Source: DASUPK01 sp963743575 (GTDB lineage Bacteria > Actinomycetota > Thermoleophilia > Solirubrobacterales > 70-9). Taken from it: a stretch of 64,000 nucleotides of DNA. The stretch's first letter is position 1, and each line of letters begins with the position of its first letter. The translations under genes were made by a program, and so were the position numbers. The DNA lies in contig CAVUQC010000007.1 in assembly GCA_963743575.1 (NCBI GenBank), forward strand, positions 248,001 to 312,000. The letters are read 5' to 3'. Below the pieces are notes generated by a model. The model had not been told where the DNA came from. It searched no databases and saw nothing but the letters and a program-made list of their open reading frames with translations. Of this stretch, positions 34,366-43,483 are shown one piece after another.

Positions 34366-35027
34366 CCGGCGCGCTGCCGGCGAGCCTCGAAGAGGATCAC
34401 GGCTGCCGCCACGGATGCGTTCAGCGATCCCACGCTGCCCGCGACCGGGATCGAGACCAGCTCGTCGCAGGTCTTGGCCACCCGCTGCCGGAGGCCGCTC
34501 CCCTCGGAGCCGAGCACGAGCACGGCCCGGCCCGTCCACTCGACGTCGGTGTAGCGCCGATCTGAATCCGCGTCCGCTCCGTAGATCCACGCCTCCGCGC
34601 CCTTGGCCTCCTTCAGCCAGTCGGCAAGGTTCCTGACCCGGGCCACCCGGAGGTGCTCCACCGCGCCCGCGGAGGCCTTGCAGGCCGCGGCCGTGACCGA
34701 GGCGGCACGCCGCTCGGGGATCACGACGCCCGCTGCACCTGCCACCTCAGCGGCGCGGCAGACCGCGCCGAGGTTATGCGGGTCCTGAATCTGATCGAGC
34801 GCGACGACCAGACCCTGGCCGTCGTCGCCGTCGAACAGGCTGTTCGGATCGGCGTACGGATACTGGTCGACCTCGGCGACCACTCCCTGATGCTCCGGTG
34901 ATCCGCAGAGCCGCTCGAGTTCCTCGTTCGGAGTGTCCGGCGCTCGCCAAATTCGGTGGACACGCCGCCGTCCCCTCTCGGCCTCCTGCACCGGCCGGCG
35001 TCCATAGATCCTCTCCGAGCCGGCCAC
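34362..35027 (-). CDS. rlmB: 23S rRNA (guanosine-2'-O-)-methyltransferase, TrmH/SpoU family
   Basis: A SPOUT methyltransferase using S-adenosylmethionine to 2'-O-methylate rRNA. The N-terminal substrate-binding part is followed by the three SPOUT motifs: DQIQDPHNLGAVCRAAEVAG, VLVLGSEGSGLRQRVAKTCD and IPVAGSVGSLNASVAAAVIL, all intact. It starts at GTG 35027, two bases after the cysS stop, so the genes are co-transcribed as in other actinobacteria. Confidence 0.93.
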   Translation of the reverse strand: MAGSERIYGRRPVQEAERGRRRVHRIWRAPDTPNEELERLCGSPEHQGVVAEVDQYPYADPNSLFDGDDGQGLVVALDQIQDPHNLGAVCRAAEVAGAAGVVIPERRAASVTAAACKASAGAVEHLRVARVRNLADWLKEAKGAEAWIYGADADSDRRYTDVEWTGRAVLVLGSEGSGLRQRVAKTCDELVSIPVAGSVGSLNASVAAAVILFEARRQRAG

Positions 35028-35029
35028 GT

Positions 35030-36379
35030 CTAGCGGCGCCGGACCAGCCTGGCGCCGCCCGCCTCGTCGCGGGCCTCCCAGCCCATCTCGGCGAGCTGGT
35101 CGCGGAGGGAGTCGGCCCGCTCGAAGTCCCTGGCCTTCCGGGCATCCTCGCGATCGGCGAGCAGGTGGAGCGCCTCCAGAGGAGCCCCTTCCTCCTCCCC
35201 CAGCAGCGACTCGAGCCCGAGCAGTGGGAGGAGCTCCTCGAGCACCCCGCGGGCACCGGGAAGCTCGCGCTTGTTGCCCTCGTTGACGATCTCGAAGATC
35301 GCCGCGAAGGCCTGGGGAGTCTTGAAATCGTCGGCCAGGGCGTCCAGGAATGCCCGCCGCTTCTCCGTCAGGAACTCATCCGGCTCCCCGCCGGGGGCGT
35401 CTCTCAGGAAGTTCCGGATCCGCTCGACCCCGGCGGCCGCCTGCTCGAGTTGCTCGTCGGAGAACGCGAGCGGCTGGCGATAGTGGCCCGACGCCAGATA
35501 GGCGACCACGGTCGCTGCGCCGTAGCGCTCGATCGCCTCGGAGAGCTGGAAGATGTTGCCGACCGACTTCGACATCTTCTCCTCGTCGATCTGGACCAAG
35601 CCGTTGTGCATCCAGATCTCGGCGAGGGGGACGCCGCGAGCGGCCTCTGTCTGGGCGATCTCGTTCTCGTGGTGGGGGAAGACCAGGTCGATTCCGCCGC
35701 CGTGGATCGCGAAGTCGGGGCCGAGCTCCTTCTCCGACATCGCCGAGCACTCGATGTGCCAGCCGGGGCGGCCCTGGCCCCAGGGCGAGTCCCACGAGGT
35801 GTCCTCCCCCTCCTTGCGTCCCTTCCAGAGCGCGAAGTCGAGGGGATCCTCCTTGAGCGACGCGGTCCCGGCCTCCTCGCCCTGGTCCATCTGGTCGGCG
35901 TCCCGGTTGGAGAGCTTCCCGTAGCCGTCGAAGCTCCGCACGCGGAAGTAGACGTCGCCGTTCGCCTGGTAGGCATGGCCCGACTCGACCAGCGCCTCGA
36001 TCAGGGAGACGATCTCGGAGATCGTCTGGGTGGCGAGCGGCTCCGCGTCGGGACGACCGATGCCGAGCGCATCCGTATCCGCCATGTAGGCCGCCGTCAT
36101 CTCCTCGGCGTACTCGGCGGAGGGCCTGCCGGCCTCCCGTGCCGCGTCGTAGATCTTGTCGTTGATGTCGGTGACGTTGATGACGAGCCTGGCATCGAGC
36201 CCCTGGTGGTCCAGGAACCGCTTCAGCAGGGTGAAGACCACGAACGGCCTGGCGTTGCCGATGTGGATGCGCCCGTAGACGGTGGGACCGCAGGCGTAGA
36301 TCCCGACCTCGCCGCCGTCGCGGGGCTCCAGCTCGCGGGTCTCGCCGCTGAGCGTGTCCTGGATGCGAATGTCCGCCAC
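35030..36379 (-). CDS. cysS: Cysteinyl-tRNA synthetase
   Basis: A class I synthetase of 449 residues. IYACGPTVYGRIHIGNARPF contains the zinc Cys and the HIGH-like motif. WHIECSAMSEKELG and HGGGIDLVFPHHENE hold further zinc ligands. The KMSKS loop is EEKMSKSVGN. Signature sequences are complete. GTG 36379 is used because family similarity begins there; the frame continuing to 37690 is antisense to the next gene. It is followed directly by rlmB. Confidence 0.95.
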   Translation of the reverse strand: MADIRIQDTLSGETRELEPRDGGEVGIYACGPTVYGRIHIGNARPFVVFTLLKRFLDHQGLDARLVINVTDINDKIYDAAREAGRPSAEYAEEMTAAYMADTDALGIGRPDAEPLATQTISEIVSLIEALVESGHAYQANGDVYFRVRSFDGYGKLSNRDADQMDQGEEAGTASLKEDPLDFALWKGRKEGEDTSWDSPWGQGRPGWHIECSAMSEKELGPDFAIHGGGIDLVFPHHENEIAQTEAARGVPLAEIWMHNGLVQIDEEKMSKSVGNIFQLSEAIERYGAATVVAYLASGHYRQPLAFSDEQLEQAAAGVERIRNFLRDAPGGEPDEFLTEKRRAFLDALADDFKTPQAFAAIFEIVNEGNKRELPGARGVLEELLPLLGLESLLGEEEGAPLEALHLLADREDARKARDFERADSLRDQLAEMGWEARDEAGGARLVRRR

Positions 36380-36421
36380 GCCGCGGATGCTATTCGGGCG
36401 TCGATTCACGCATATTCCGCG

Positions 36422-36438
36422 CTGATTCCGGAAATCAG
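36422..36438. promoter_or_regulatory. Palindrome in the divergent cysS/hydrolase promoter gap
   Basis: CTGATT-CCGGA-AATCAG, with six-base arms around an odd centre, lies in the 111-base gap between divergent starts. It may be an operator for either gene. A GGGAAC at 36455 could be an ECF-type -35 box but has no matching -10. Confidence 0.35.
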
Positions 36439-36490
36439 AGCAAAACTGGTGAGAGGGAACAACCGTTCGGGACAGTACTCTGGTGCGGCC

Positions 36491-37810
36491 GTGACTCGGG
36501 CACCGCTTGAGCATCAGCGCCTTAGTGCAGTGGAGGATGCGTTCGACACGCTCCCCCAGCGCTACCTCGGGGCCGACCCCGGCTTCAGCGCGACCTATCG
36601 CATCGAGCTGGACGACCTCGGTCTGAGCTGGGCGGTTGAGTTGGACGAGATGGGTTGCAGGGTCTCGGCGTCGCCCAGGAGCGAGCCGGACGTGGTCATC
36701 GGAACTGACGCGGCCACCTGGCTGGAGCTCCGCGAGGGCCGGCTTTCCGGCATGGACGCCTTCCGCTCGCGCCGCCTCTGGGCGCGCGGCAACCTGGATC
36801 TCGCGGTCGCCTTCGAGGGCTTCTTCAGGCTCCCCAACGGCAGGCCGCCGCTGCTGCGGATCCACAAGGTCCAGGCCGGCAAGGCCCAGATCTCGACGCT
36901 GACCGCCGGCGACGGGATCGAGACGGTGATCCTGATCCACGGACTCGGCAGCAACAAGACGAGCTTCTTCGAGACCGTCTCCGCCCTGACGCCGGAGTAC
37001 ACGGTCCATGCGATCGACCTGCCCGGCTTCGGCTCGTCCTCCAAGCCGCTGCGCGCGCCATATGACGCCGCCTGGTTCTCGCGCGCGGTGACCAGGTTCA
37101 TGGACGCGCAGGGGATCGCCCGTGCGCACGTCGTCGGCAACTCTCTCGGTGGCCGTGTGGCGATCGAGGTCGGCCTGCGGGAGCCGGACCGCGTCCGCAG
37201 CCTCAGCCTGCTCTGCCCGTCGATGGCGTGGCGCAGGCGCAGGCACTTCGTGCCGGTGGTGAAGCTCCTGCGGCCGGAGCTCGCAGCCATCCCGCACACC
37301 TTCGGCAACGCCCTCGTCCGCCAGCAGTTCTGGAGCATGTTCTCCCGGCCGGAGCGCATTCATCCCTCGGCCGCGGACGTGGCGGTCGAGGAGTTCCTCC
37401 GCACCTACAGGTCGGTGAACGCGCGCGTTGCGTTCCACGCCGCCGCTCGGCACATCTATCTGGAGGAACCGACGGGCCCGAAGGGCTTCTACACGCGCTT
37501 GCGGGAGCTCGAGCCCCCAGCGCTGTTCGTCTGGGGAGACGAGGATCCCCTCGTCCCGCTCGCGTTCTCGCGCTATGTCCGCGACGCGCTGCCCGATGCG
37601 AAGCAGGTCGTACTCGAACAGTGCGGACATGTGCCGCAGGTCGAGCACCCTGTTGATGCGAACGCACTCGTCCACGACTTCATCGGCCACGCGCAGGCTT
37701 CCGCGGCCGAGCGTGCCGCCAAGCGCCTCGGGCGAGCCGCCCGGCGCCTGCAGGTGCGGATCAACTCGGGGAACGGCAAGGCTCCGCAGCTCACCACCGA
37801 CGCGGCCTAG
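36491..37810 (+). CDS. SCP2-like domain fused to an alpha/beta hydrolase
   Basis: A 439-residue protein. Residues 1-125 look like a sterol-carrier/SCP2-type lipid-binding domain (TYRIELDDLGLSWAVELDEM; VVIGTDAATWLELREGRLSG; ARGNLDLAVAFEGFFRL). Residues 140-410 are an alpha/beta hydrolase: ILIHGLGSNKTSFFET, nucleophile elbow VVGNSLGGRVAIE, acid WGDEDPLVP, and His in QCGHVPQVEHP. A basic tail follows. A lipid-ester substrate is plausible. It starts at GTG 36491 and is followed by acyltransferase and SRPBCC genes. Confidence 0.85.
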   Translation: MTRAPLEHQRLSAVEDAFDTLPQRYLGADPGFSATYRIELDDLGLSWAVELDEMGCRVSASPRSEPDVVIGTDAATWLELREGRLSGMDAFRSRRLWARGNLDLAVAFEGFFRLPNGRPPLLRIHKVQAGKAQISTLTAGDGIETVILIHGLGSNKTSFFETVSALTPEYTVHAIDLPGFGSSSKPLRAPYDAAWFSRAVTRFMDAQGIARAHVVGNSLGGRVAIEVGLREPDRVRSLSLLCPSMAWRRRRHFVPVVKLLRPELAAIPHTFGNALVRQQFWSMFSRPERIHPSAADVAVEEFLRTYRSVNARVAFHAAARHIYLEEPTGPKGFYTRLRELEPPALFVWGDEDPLVPLAFSRYVRDALPDAKQVVLEQCGHVPQVEHPVDANALVHDFIGHAQASAAERAAKRLGRAARRLQVRINSGNGKAPQLTTDAA

Positions 37811-37821
37811 AATCGGGAGTG

Positions 37822-38757
37822 ATGGCAGAGAGCGGTGTCAGCACGGCTGCCCGTGCCCAGGAGAGACGGAACCAGAACGGAGCGGACCCTGGCAGCGCGC
37901 GTGCGGGCGGGTTCGGGCGGCCTTCGCTGCTGCGCCGCTTCCTCGGTGAGGTCCAGAACCGGCTCACCGCCGATCTCGACGACAGGGACCCGGACTTCAT
38001 CCGCGAGAACCTCTCGCTCTCCTGGCTGATCGCGAGCCTCTGGTTCCGCGGGGAGGTCCGCGGGATGGACCGGATCCCCGAAAGCGGTCCGGTGCTGCTC
38101 GTCGGAAACCACTCCGGCGGCACGATCACGCCCGACACGATCGTCTTCACGCTCGCCTTCAACACTTACTTCGGCGTCGAGCGGGCCTTCTACCAGCTGG
38201 CCCACAACCTGGTCCTGACCTCGCCCGTCGGGCCGTATCTGCGCCGGTTCGGCACAGTCGCGGCGTCCCACGAGAACGCCAGGAAGGCGCTCAACGCCGG
38301 GGCAGCCGTCCTTGTCTATCCGGGGGGCGACTGGGAGGTGAACCGCCCGACCTGGGAGTCGAACCGGATCGACTTCGCCGGGCGAAGCGGCTTCGTCAAG
38401 CTCGCCCTCGACGCCGGCGTGCCGATCGTCCCCGTGGTCTCCGTGGGAGGTCAGGAGACGGCGATCTTCCTGACTCACGGCGAGCGGCTTGCGAAGCTGC
38501 TGCGCCTCGACAAGCTCTTCCGGTTGAAGACGCTGCCGGTCAACCTCTCGCTCCCGTGGCTGGTCAACGTGGGTGACTTCCTGGGCCACCTCCCGCTGCC
38601 GGCCAAGATCACGGTGCAGGTGATGGATCCGATCGACCTGCGCGAGCGCTACGGGCCCGATCCGGACCGCGACGCGATCTACGAGGACATCACGTCCTCG
38701 ATGCAGGATGAGCTCACGCAGCTGGCCGCGGAGCGCAAGCTGCCGGTCATCGGGTGA
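37822..38757 (+). CDS. Lysophospholipid acyltransferase-family (PlsC/LPLAT-like) protein
   Basis: About 311 residues. GPVLLVGNHSGGTITPDTIV gives the acyltransferase N-H block in the form NHSGG, as in DGAT/MGAT-like members, and LVYPGGDWEVNRPTWESNRI gives the substrate block. A long helical N-terminus (RRFLGEVQNRLTADLDDRDP) precedes. Transfer of acyl chains to a glycerolipid or other lipid is likely. ATG 37822 overlaps a GTG at 37819; GGGAG lies just upstream. It sits 11 bases after the lipid-hydrolase fusion gene. Confidence 0.85.
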   Translation: MAESGVSTAARAQERRNQNGADPGSARAGGFGRPSLLRRFLGEVQNRLTADLDDRDPDFIRENLSLSWLIASLWFRGEVRGMDRIPESGPVLLVGNHSGGTITPDTIVFTLAFNTYFGVERAFYQLAHNLVLTSPVGPYLRRFGTVAASHENARKALNAGAAVLVYPGGDWEVNRPTWESNRIDFAGRSGFVKLALDAGVPIVPVVSVGGQETAIFLTHGERLAKLLRLDKLFRLKTLPVNLSLPWLVNVGDFLGHLPLPAKITVQVMDPIDLRERYGPDPDRDAIYEDITSSMQDELTQLAAERKLPVIG

Positions 38758-38764
38758 TCGCCTG

Positions 38765-39226
38765 ATGAGGATCGAGCAGAAGGTCACCGTTGACGCTCCG
38801 CGCCATCTGGTCTGGAACTACGTCACCGAGCCGGCCAACTATCCGGTCTTCATGGAGGGCCTGACCCGCTGGGAGGTCGAGGGGGACCTCCATAAGGGGC
38901 TCGGTGCCCGCTATCGGATGCTCCTGCGCGTCGGCGCGGCAGACGTCGGCGGCCTGATCGAGATCGTCGAGTGGCAGCCCGAGGGCGACATGGCGTGGAG
39001 CTCGATCACCGGCGTGGACCAGCGAGGGCGGTGGCGGCTGCGGGAGCTCGGAGATGGACGCACCAGAGTGACCTTCCGGTTCGCCTACGGCGTCGCCGGC
39101 GGCGGGCTCGCGGGACTGATCGCCGAGCGGGTGGCGGCGCCCGCGCTGAGCCGCCGCTTCCAGCATTCACTGGTCGCCCTGAAGCGGGCGGTCGAGTCGC
39201 AGCGGGATTCAGCGCCGGTTATCTAG
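38765..39226 (+). CDS. SRPBCC-family protein
   Basis: A 153-residue polyketide-cyclase/START-like protein (EQKVTVDAPRHLVWNYVTEP; GRWRLRELGDGRTRVTFRFA). The fold forms a hydrophobic pocket; the ligand is unknown. Its position after two lipid-related genes on the same strand suggests lipid handling. ATG 38765 is seven bases after the acyltransferase stop. Its stop overlaps the convergent coiled-coil gene by four bases (CTAG). Confidence 0.82.
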   Translation: MRIEQKVTVDAPRHLVWNYVTEPANYPVFMEGLTRWEVEGDLHKGLGARYRMLLRVGAADVGGLIEIVEWQPEGDMAWSSITGVDQRGRWRLRELGDGRTRVTFRFAYGVAGGGLAGLIAERVAAPALSRRFQHSLVALKRAVESQRDSAPVI

Positions 39227-40392
39227 TACGTGCGGAGGCGGCGGCCGCCGACGTAGTGAGTGCCGCCCGGCTCGTCGGGCGCCGCTGCGTCGGGGATCCG
39301 CGAGGGTGCGGGCTCAGCCCCCGGGCCATTTGACTGCGCGGGCTCGTCCGGAACGGCACCAGTGAGCGCCTCGGTCCGGGCCCGCTCCATCTTCTCCTGG
39401 ACCTCCTGCTCCGCCCGGCGACGGGCCGCCTCGACCCGCTCGTCGGCCTCCCTCTGGAGCTTCACTGCCTCCTGGCTGAGAGTCGCCTCGGCCTCGGCGC
39501 GGGCACGCGCCTCGGCCTCCCGCGCCACCCGATCGGCTAGCCGGCGAACGCGATCCTCCGACTCGCGCCGGGCCTCGTCGGCGGCCTCGCGAATCCGCCG
39601 GTCCATCTCTCGACGCAGGCGCTCGACCTCGGTCTTCTCGCCCTCCGTCGCCGCCTCGGCACGCTCGTCCGCGGCGATCGCGCGCTGCTCGGCGTCGTTG
39701 AGGCGGCGGCGCAGGTCGCCGAGCTGTCCCTCGGCCTCCTCCGCGCGCTCGAGCGCCACCCGCGCCTCCGTCTCATTCCGCTCACGAGCTTCCTTGATCG
39801 CCAGCTCCGCGCGCGTGCGAGCCTCCTCCTTGAGCCGTTCGACCGTCTCCTCGGCGCCCCTGCGTGATGTGTCCCGCTCCCGCTCGGCCGCGTCCGCGCG
39901 AGCCACCGCGCCCTTGACGGCCTCCTCGAGCTTGGCGAGCTGTTCCCTGGAGCGTTGCTGAGCCGCCGTCGCATGAGCCTGCAGCTCGGCCGTGCGACTC
40001 TCGGCTTGCTCGACGCGCTCCTGGGCGCCGGAAAGCGAGCTCTCCAGCGCGGCCGAGCGACGTTCGGCCTCTCCGGCGATCTCACCTGCCCTCTTGATGG
40101 CCTCGCGAGCCTTGGCGGTCATGCGCGCTTCGACCTTCTTGGCGCGCTCGATCGCAACGCGGGCGTGCTCACGCGCCTCCTCGGCCGCGACCTGGGCGAC
40201 GATCGCGTCGTCTTTGGCCCGGGCCTCGCGGTTGCGGAGCTCCGAGATCAGCTCCGATGCCTTGGAGCGGAACCGGTCGGTGGCCGCGCGCGCCTCCTCG
40301 ATCTCGGCGCGAATCTCGTCGGCGGGGGGCGGGCCGGGGAAATCGTTCTCCTCCGCGTCCCCGATCGGTTCCAGGCTCTCGGTATCGGACAA
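39223..40392 (-). CDS. Long cytosolic coiled-coil protein
   Basis: About residues 25-330 of 389 are an almost unbroken Glu/Ala/Arg-rich coiled coil (EIRAEIEEARAATDRFRSKA; EEEAR-type heptads throughout), with no membrane segment. The C-terminus is Pro/Gly-rich and ends HYVGGRRLRTY. It resembles scaffold-type proteins such as DivIVA/Scy-like or cytoskeletal proteins by composition only; no family is assigned. TTG 40392 has AAGGAAGG nine bases upstream. It follows the acyl-CoA synthetase gene on the same strand. Confidence 0.7.
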   Translation of the reverse strand: MSDTESLEPIGDAEENDFPGPPPADEIRAEIEEARAATDRFRSKASELISELRNREARAKDDAIVAQVAAEEAREHARVAIERAKKVEARMTAKAREAIKRAGEIAGEAERRSAALESSLSGAQERVEQAESRTAELQAHATAAQQRSREQLAKLEEAVKGAVARADAAERERDTSRRGAEETVERLKEEARTRAELAIKEARERNETEARVALERAEEAEGQLGDLRRRLNDAEQRAIAADERAEAATEGEKTEVERLRREMDRRIREAADEARRESEDRVRRLADRVAREAEARARAEAEATLSQEAVKLQREADERVEAARRRAEQEVQEKMERARTEALTGAVPDEPAQSNGPGAEPAPSRIPDAAAPDEPGGTHYVGGRRLRTY

Positions 40393-40415
40393 GCTGCGCG
40401 ACCTTCCTTGTCGAC

Positions 40416-42080
40416 TCAGTCGGCGGGCTGGTGTTCTGCCAGCTCGCGCTTCAGGACCTTACCCGTCGCATTACGCGGAAGTTCGTCGACGAAGACGATC
40501 TCGCGCGGCACCTTGTAACGCGCGAGATTCGCCTTGACATGGTCCTTGAGCTCATCCTCGCTGATCCCCGAGCCGTCCTCCCTGACAACGAAGGCGCGCA
40601 GCCGTTGGCCAAATTGCTGATCTTCGACACCGATCGCGGCCGCCTCGGAGACGCTCTCGTGGTCGGAGAGCAGGTCCTCGACCTCGCGGGGGAAGACGTT
40701 CTCGCCGCCGGAGACGATCATCTCGTCGTCGCGCCCATCGATGAAGAGCCTGCCGCCCTCGTCGAAGTGGCCCACGTCGCCCGATGAGAGCAGGTCGCCG
40801 AGATGCTCCTTGTCGCCGCCCCCCGTGTAGCCCTCGAAGGCGAGCTGGTTGCCGATGAAGATCCGACCCGTCTGCCCCTCTGGCACGTCATCGCCGTGCT
40901 CGTCCACGATGCGGATCACGGTGCCCCTGGGCGGCCGACCCGCCGTGCCCGGTGCCGCCCGCATGTCCTCCGGCGTCGCGACGGTCGCCCAAGCCACCTC
41001 GGTCGAGCCGTAGAGGTTGTAGAGGTTGTCGCCGAACTCGTTCATCCACTTCGTGGCCAGCTCGCCGGGGAGGGCCGAGCCGCTCGCCGCTGTGACCTCG
41101 AGCGCCGAGACGTCATAGCGGCGCTTCACCTCGTCCGGCAGGGCCAGGATGCGCTGCATCATCACCGGGACCACCGCGAGCACGCGGGCGCGGTGCTCGG
41201 CGGTCGCGCGCAGGGTGTCCTCGGGATCGAACTTCGGCCGCAGCACCATCGTCGCGGCGGTCGGCAGGCTGAGCATGAAGTGCAGGAATCCCCACGAGTG
41301 GAAGAGCGGCGCCGCGATCATCGCGGTCTCCCCGTAACGGCGCGGAATCTTCGAGAAGAGGGCGGCCAGTGTGCTCAGCCCCTCCGGCTGGCTGCGCTGG
41401 GCCCCCTTCGGCGTGCCGGTCGTCCCCGACGTGAGAATGATGTAGCGGCCCTGCTCGGAGGGCGAGTCGATGTCCTCGTCATGTGTGCCGGAGATCAGCT
41501 GCTCGAGGGTCGTCTGGTCGGTTCCCTCCTTCTCCTCCCAGGCGACGAAGTGCCGGATGCCCTCGCTCACCCCGGAGAGCAGCTCGGTGAACTCCTGGTC
41601 ATAGATCAGGACGGCGGGGTCCTCGCGCTTCATCACGTCGGCGAGCTGCGGCCCGGCGAAGGCGGTGTTCAGATAGAGAGCAACCGCGCCCAGCTTCGCA
41701 CACGCCATCGTCGCCTCGATGAAGTAGCGGTGGTTGCGGCACATGATCGCGACGCCATCGCCCTGCTCAACCCCCTCGTCACGGAGCGCTCGCGCCAGAG
41801 CGTTGGAACGGCGGTGCGTTCGCTCCCAGGTCAGGCTGCCGGCCTCGTCGATGATCGCGACGTGATCGGGCACCGTGATGGCATTGGAGGCCGAGCCGAG
41901 AGCCGGGGAAGCGCCCAGCCGGACGTAGCGCTCGACGACCCGCGCGAGCTTGTCGGGGCGCATCGGGCGGATCAGGCCGACGTCGCTGAAGGTCCGCAGG
42001 TCGAATGCCGCGTCACCAAATGCCGCCGGCAGTCGCGAGGCGATGCCAGCCAACCCCTCTCTCAGCCGGTCCTGCGCCAT
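40416..42080 (-). CDS. AMP-forming acyl-CoA synthetase
   Basis: A 554-residue adenylating enzyme that activates a carboxylic or fatty acid to its CoA thioester. The P-loop is ILTSGTTGTPKGAQRS. The A5 region NLYGSTEVAWATVATPED, the hinge IDGRDDEMIVSGGENVFP and the terminal lysine motif PRNATGKVLKREL are all intact. ATG 42080 is 11 bases after the ispF stop, so it belongs to the ispF transcript. Substrate length cannot be told. Confidence 0.92.
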   Translation of the reverse strand: MAQDRLREGLAGIASRLPAAFGDAAFDLRTFSDVGLIRPMRPDKLARVVERYVRLGASPALGSASNAITVPDHVAIIDEAGSLTWERTHRRSNALARALRDEGVEQGDGVAIMCRNHRYFIEATMACAKLGAVALYLNTAFAGPQLADVMKREDPAVLIYDQEFTELLSGVSEGIRHFVAWEEKEGTDQTTLEQLISGTHDEDIDSPSEQGRYIILTSGTTGTPKGAQRSQPEGLSTLAALFSKIPRRYGETAMIAAPLFHSWGFLHFMLSLPTAATMVLRPKFDPEDTLRATAEHRARVLAVVPVMMQRILALPDEVKRRYDVSALEVTAASGSALPGELATKWMNEFGDNLYNLYGSTEVAWATVATPEDMRAAPGTAGRPPRGTVIRIVDEHGDDVPEGQTGRIFIGNQLAFEGYTGGGDKEHLGDLLSSGDVGHFDEGGRLFIDGRDDEMIVSGGENVFPREVEDLLSDHESVSEAAAIGVEDQQFGQRLRAFVVREDGSGISEDELKDHVKANLARYKVPREIVFVDELPRNATGKVLKRELAEHQPAD

Positions 42081-42091
42081 CTCGTACAAGG

Positions 42092-42577
42092 TTATTGGTA
42101 GGCGCGCTGAATCTCGTCCCCCGTGTCCACCAGGGCCACAGCCATGCAGGCGATCCCCTCGCCCCGGCCGATCGCTCCCATGCCCTCATTGGTCGACGCC
42201 TTGATGTTCACCGGCGCTGAGAGGACCCCGGTCAGAAGCGACGAGATCTCGGACTTGTATGGAGCCAGCTTCGGCTCCTCGCAGATCACGGTCACGTCGA
42301 CGTTCGCAATGGCGCCCGACATCCGGCCGATCACGATCCGCAGCAGGTCGATCGAGTTCGCATCGCGCCACTGCTCCTCGCTGTCCGGGAAGAGCTCTCC
42401 GACATCGCCGAGCCCGCAGGCGCCGAGCAGCGCATCGATCACCGCGTGCGTGAGGACATCCGCGTCCGAATGCCCGGCCAGGCCGCGGTGGTGGTCGATC
42501 TCCACGCCACCGATCACCAGCGGCTCCCCCTCCACCAGGCGGTGGCTGTCGTAGCCGATGCCCACGCGGAGCCCCAT
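42092..42577 (-). CDS. ispF: 2-C-methyl-D-erythritol 2,4-cyclodiphosphate synthase
   Basis: A MEP-pathway enzyme that makes the cyclic diphosphate precursor of isoprenoids. The zinc ligands are in GIGYDSHRLV (Asp, His) and LAGHSDADVLTHAVIDALLG. The end motif is NIKASTNEGMGAIGRGEGIA. Length 161 is normal. The ATG overlaps the upstream PHP gene's stop by one base (TGATG). Confidence 0.96.
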   Translation of the reverse strand: MGLRVGIGYDSHRLVEGEPLVIGGVEIDHHRGLAGHSDADVLTHAVIDALLGACGLGDVGELFPDSEEQWRDANSIDLLRIVIGRMSGAIANVDVTVICEEPKLAPYKSEISSLLTGVLSAPVNIKASTNEGMGAIGRGEGIACMAVALVDTGDEIQRAYQ

Positions 42578-43449
42578 CAGCCTGCCTCCTCGCGATCGGC
42601 CAGCTCGTCGGGCTCGAGGCCGGTCCGGCCGACCGGCTCGGTCCGCCGCTGGCGGCGGTCGAAGACGCAGAGGCGCTCGACCCCGAGCTGCTCGAAGAAA
42701 TCGAGTGCCTCGTCGTAGGCGAACCCCACCTGATCCGGGGCGTGTGCGTCGGACGAGAGCGCGAACTCAGCCCCCGCCTCCAGGCACATCTCCGCGAGCG
42801 CCCGAGCCGGATAGATCTCGCCGACGGGCTTGCGGAGTCCGGCGGTCGAGATCTCCACGGCGATGTCGTACTCGGACACGGCCTCGACGAAGGGCTCGTA
42901 GTGGAAGCGCGGGTCGCGCTCCGGGGAGGGGCGGTCGGGACCCCAGATCTTGACCAGGTCCGGATGGGAGACGATGTCGAAGAGGCCGGAGCGGACCAGC
43001 TCGGCCTGCCACTCGAAGTAGTTGCCCCACAGCGAGTCCGCGTCGGGGAACGAGTCCCAGACGTCGTACCGGCGATCGTCGACGGCGCCCCTCTCACCCA
43101 GGAAGTGGACGGAGCCGACCACGTAGTCGAAGTCGTGGCCGTCCAGCAGGCTTGCGATCCGGTCCTCGGCTCCGCGGATGAAGTCGGCCTCAACCCCGAG
43201 GCGCAGCGGCGTCGTCCTCACGAACTCGCAATAGGCCGCCAGGTCATCCTCCGCCTGGTCGAGCCAGTAGGGATGGCCCCAGAGCTCGAGGGCCTCCTTG
43301 AAGCGGTAGATGTGCTCGGAGACGCCGAGCTCCTCGATGCCCTGCTCCTCCGCGGCCGCGAGATAACGGTCCACGTTCTCCTGGGTAAACGACTCGGTGG
43401 CCTTGCCGACCTCGTCTGGACGCAGGTGCAGGTGGTAGTCCGTGAGCAC
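42577..43449 (-). CDS. PHP-domain phosphatase, HisJ-like
   Basis: A 290-residue metal-dependent phosphoesterase. The PHP metal motifs are LTDYHLHLRP, LGVSEHIYRF, LGVEADFI, VVGSVHFLG, FDIVSHPDLVKIWG and LSSDAHAPDQVG. The pattern is that of histidinol-phosphate phosphatases of the HisJ/HisK type, although related phosphoesterases look similar and no other his gene is near. It starts at GTG 43449, at the metal-binding N-terminus. It is translationally coupled to ispF. Confidence 0.87.
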   Translation of the reverse strand: MLTDYHLHLRPDEVGKATESFTQENVDRYLAAAEEQGIEELGVSEHIYRFKEALELWGHPYWLDQAEDDLAAYCEFVRTTPLRLGVEADFIRGAEDRIASLLDGHDFDYVVGSVHFLGERGAVDDRRYDVWDSFPDADSLWGNYFEWQAELVRSGLFDIVSHPDLVKIWGPDRPSPERDPRFHYEPFVEAVSEYDIAVEISTAGLRKPVGEIYPARALAEMCLEAGAEFALSSDAHAPDQVGFAYDEALDFFEQLGVERLCVFDRRQRRTEPVGRTGLEPDELADREEAG

Positions 43450-43483
43450 GGGCCAAAGGTACCCACCTCTAGAGTCCCGCCCG

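Noticed and set aside
34898..36490. Extension of the SCP2-hydrolase frame upstream by more than 500 codons
   Set aside because: It is antisense to cysS and rlmB; family similarity begins at GTG 36491.
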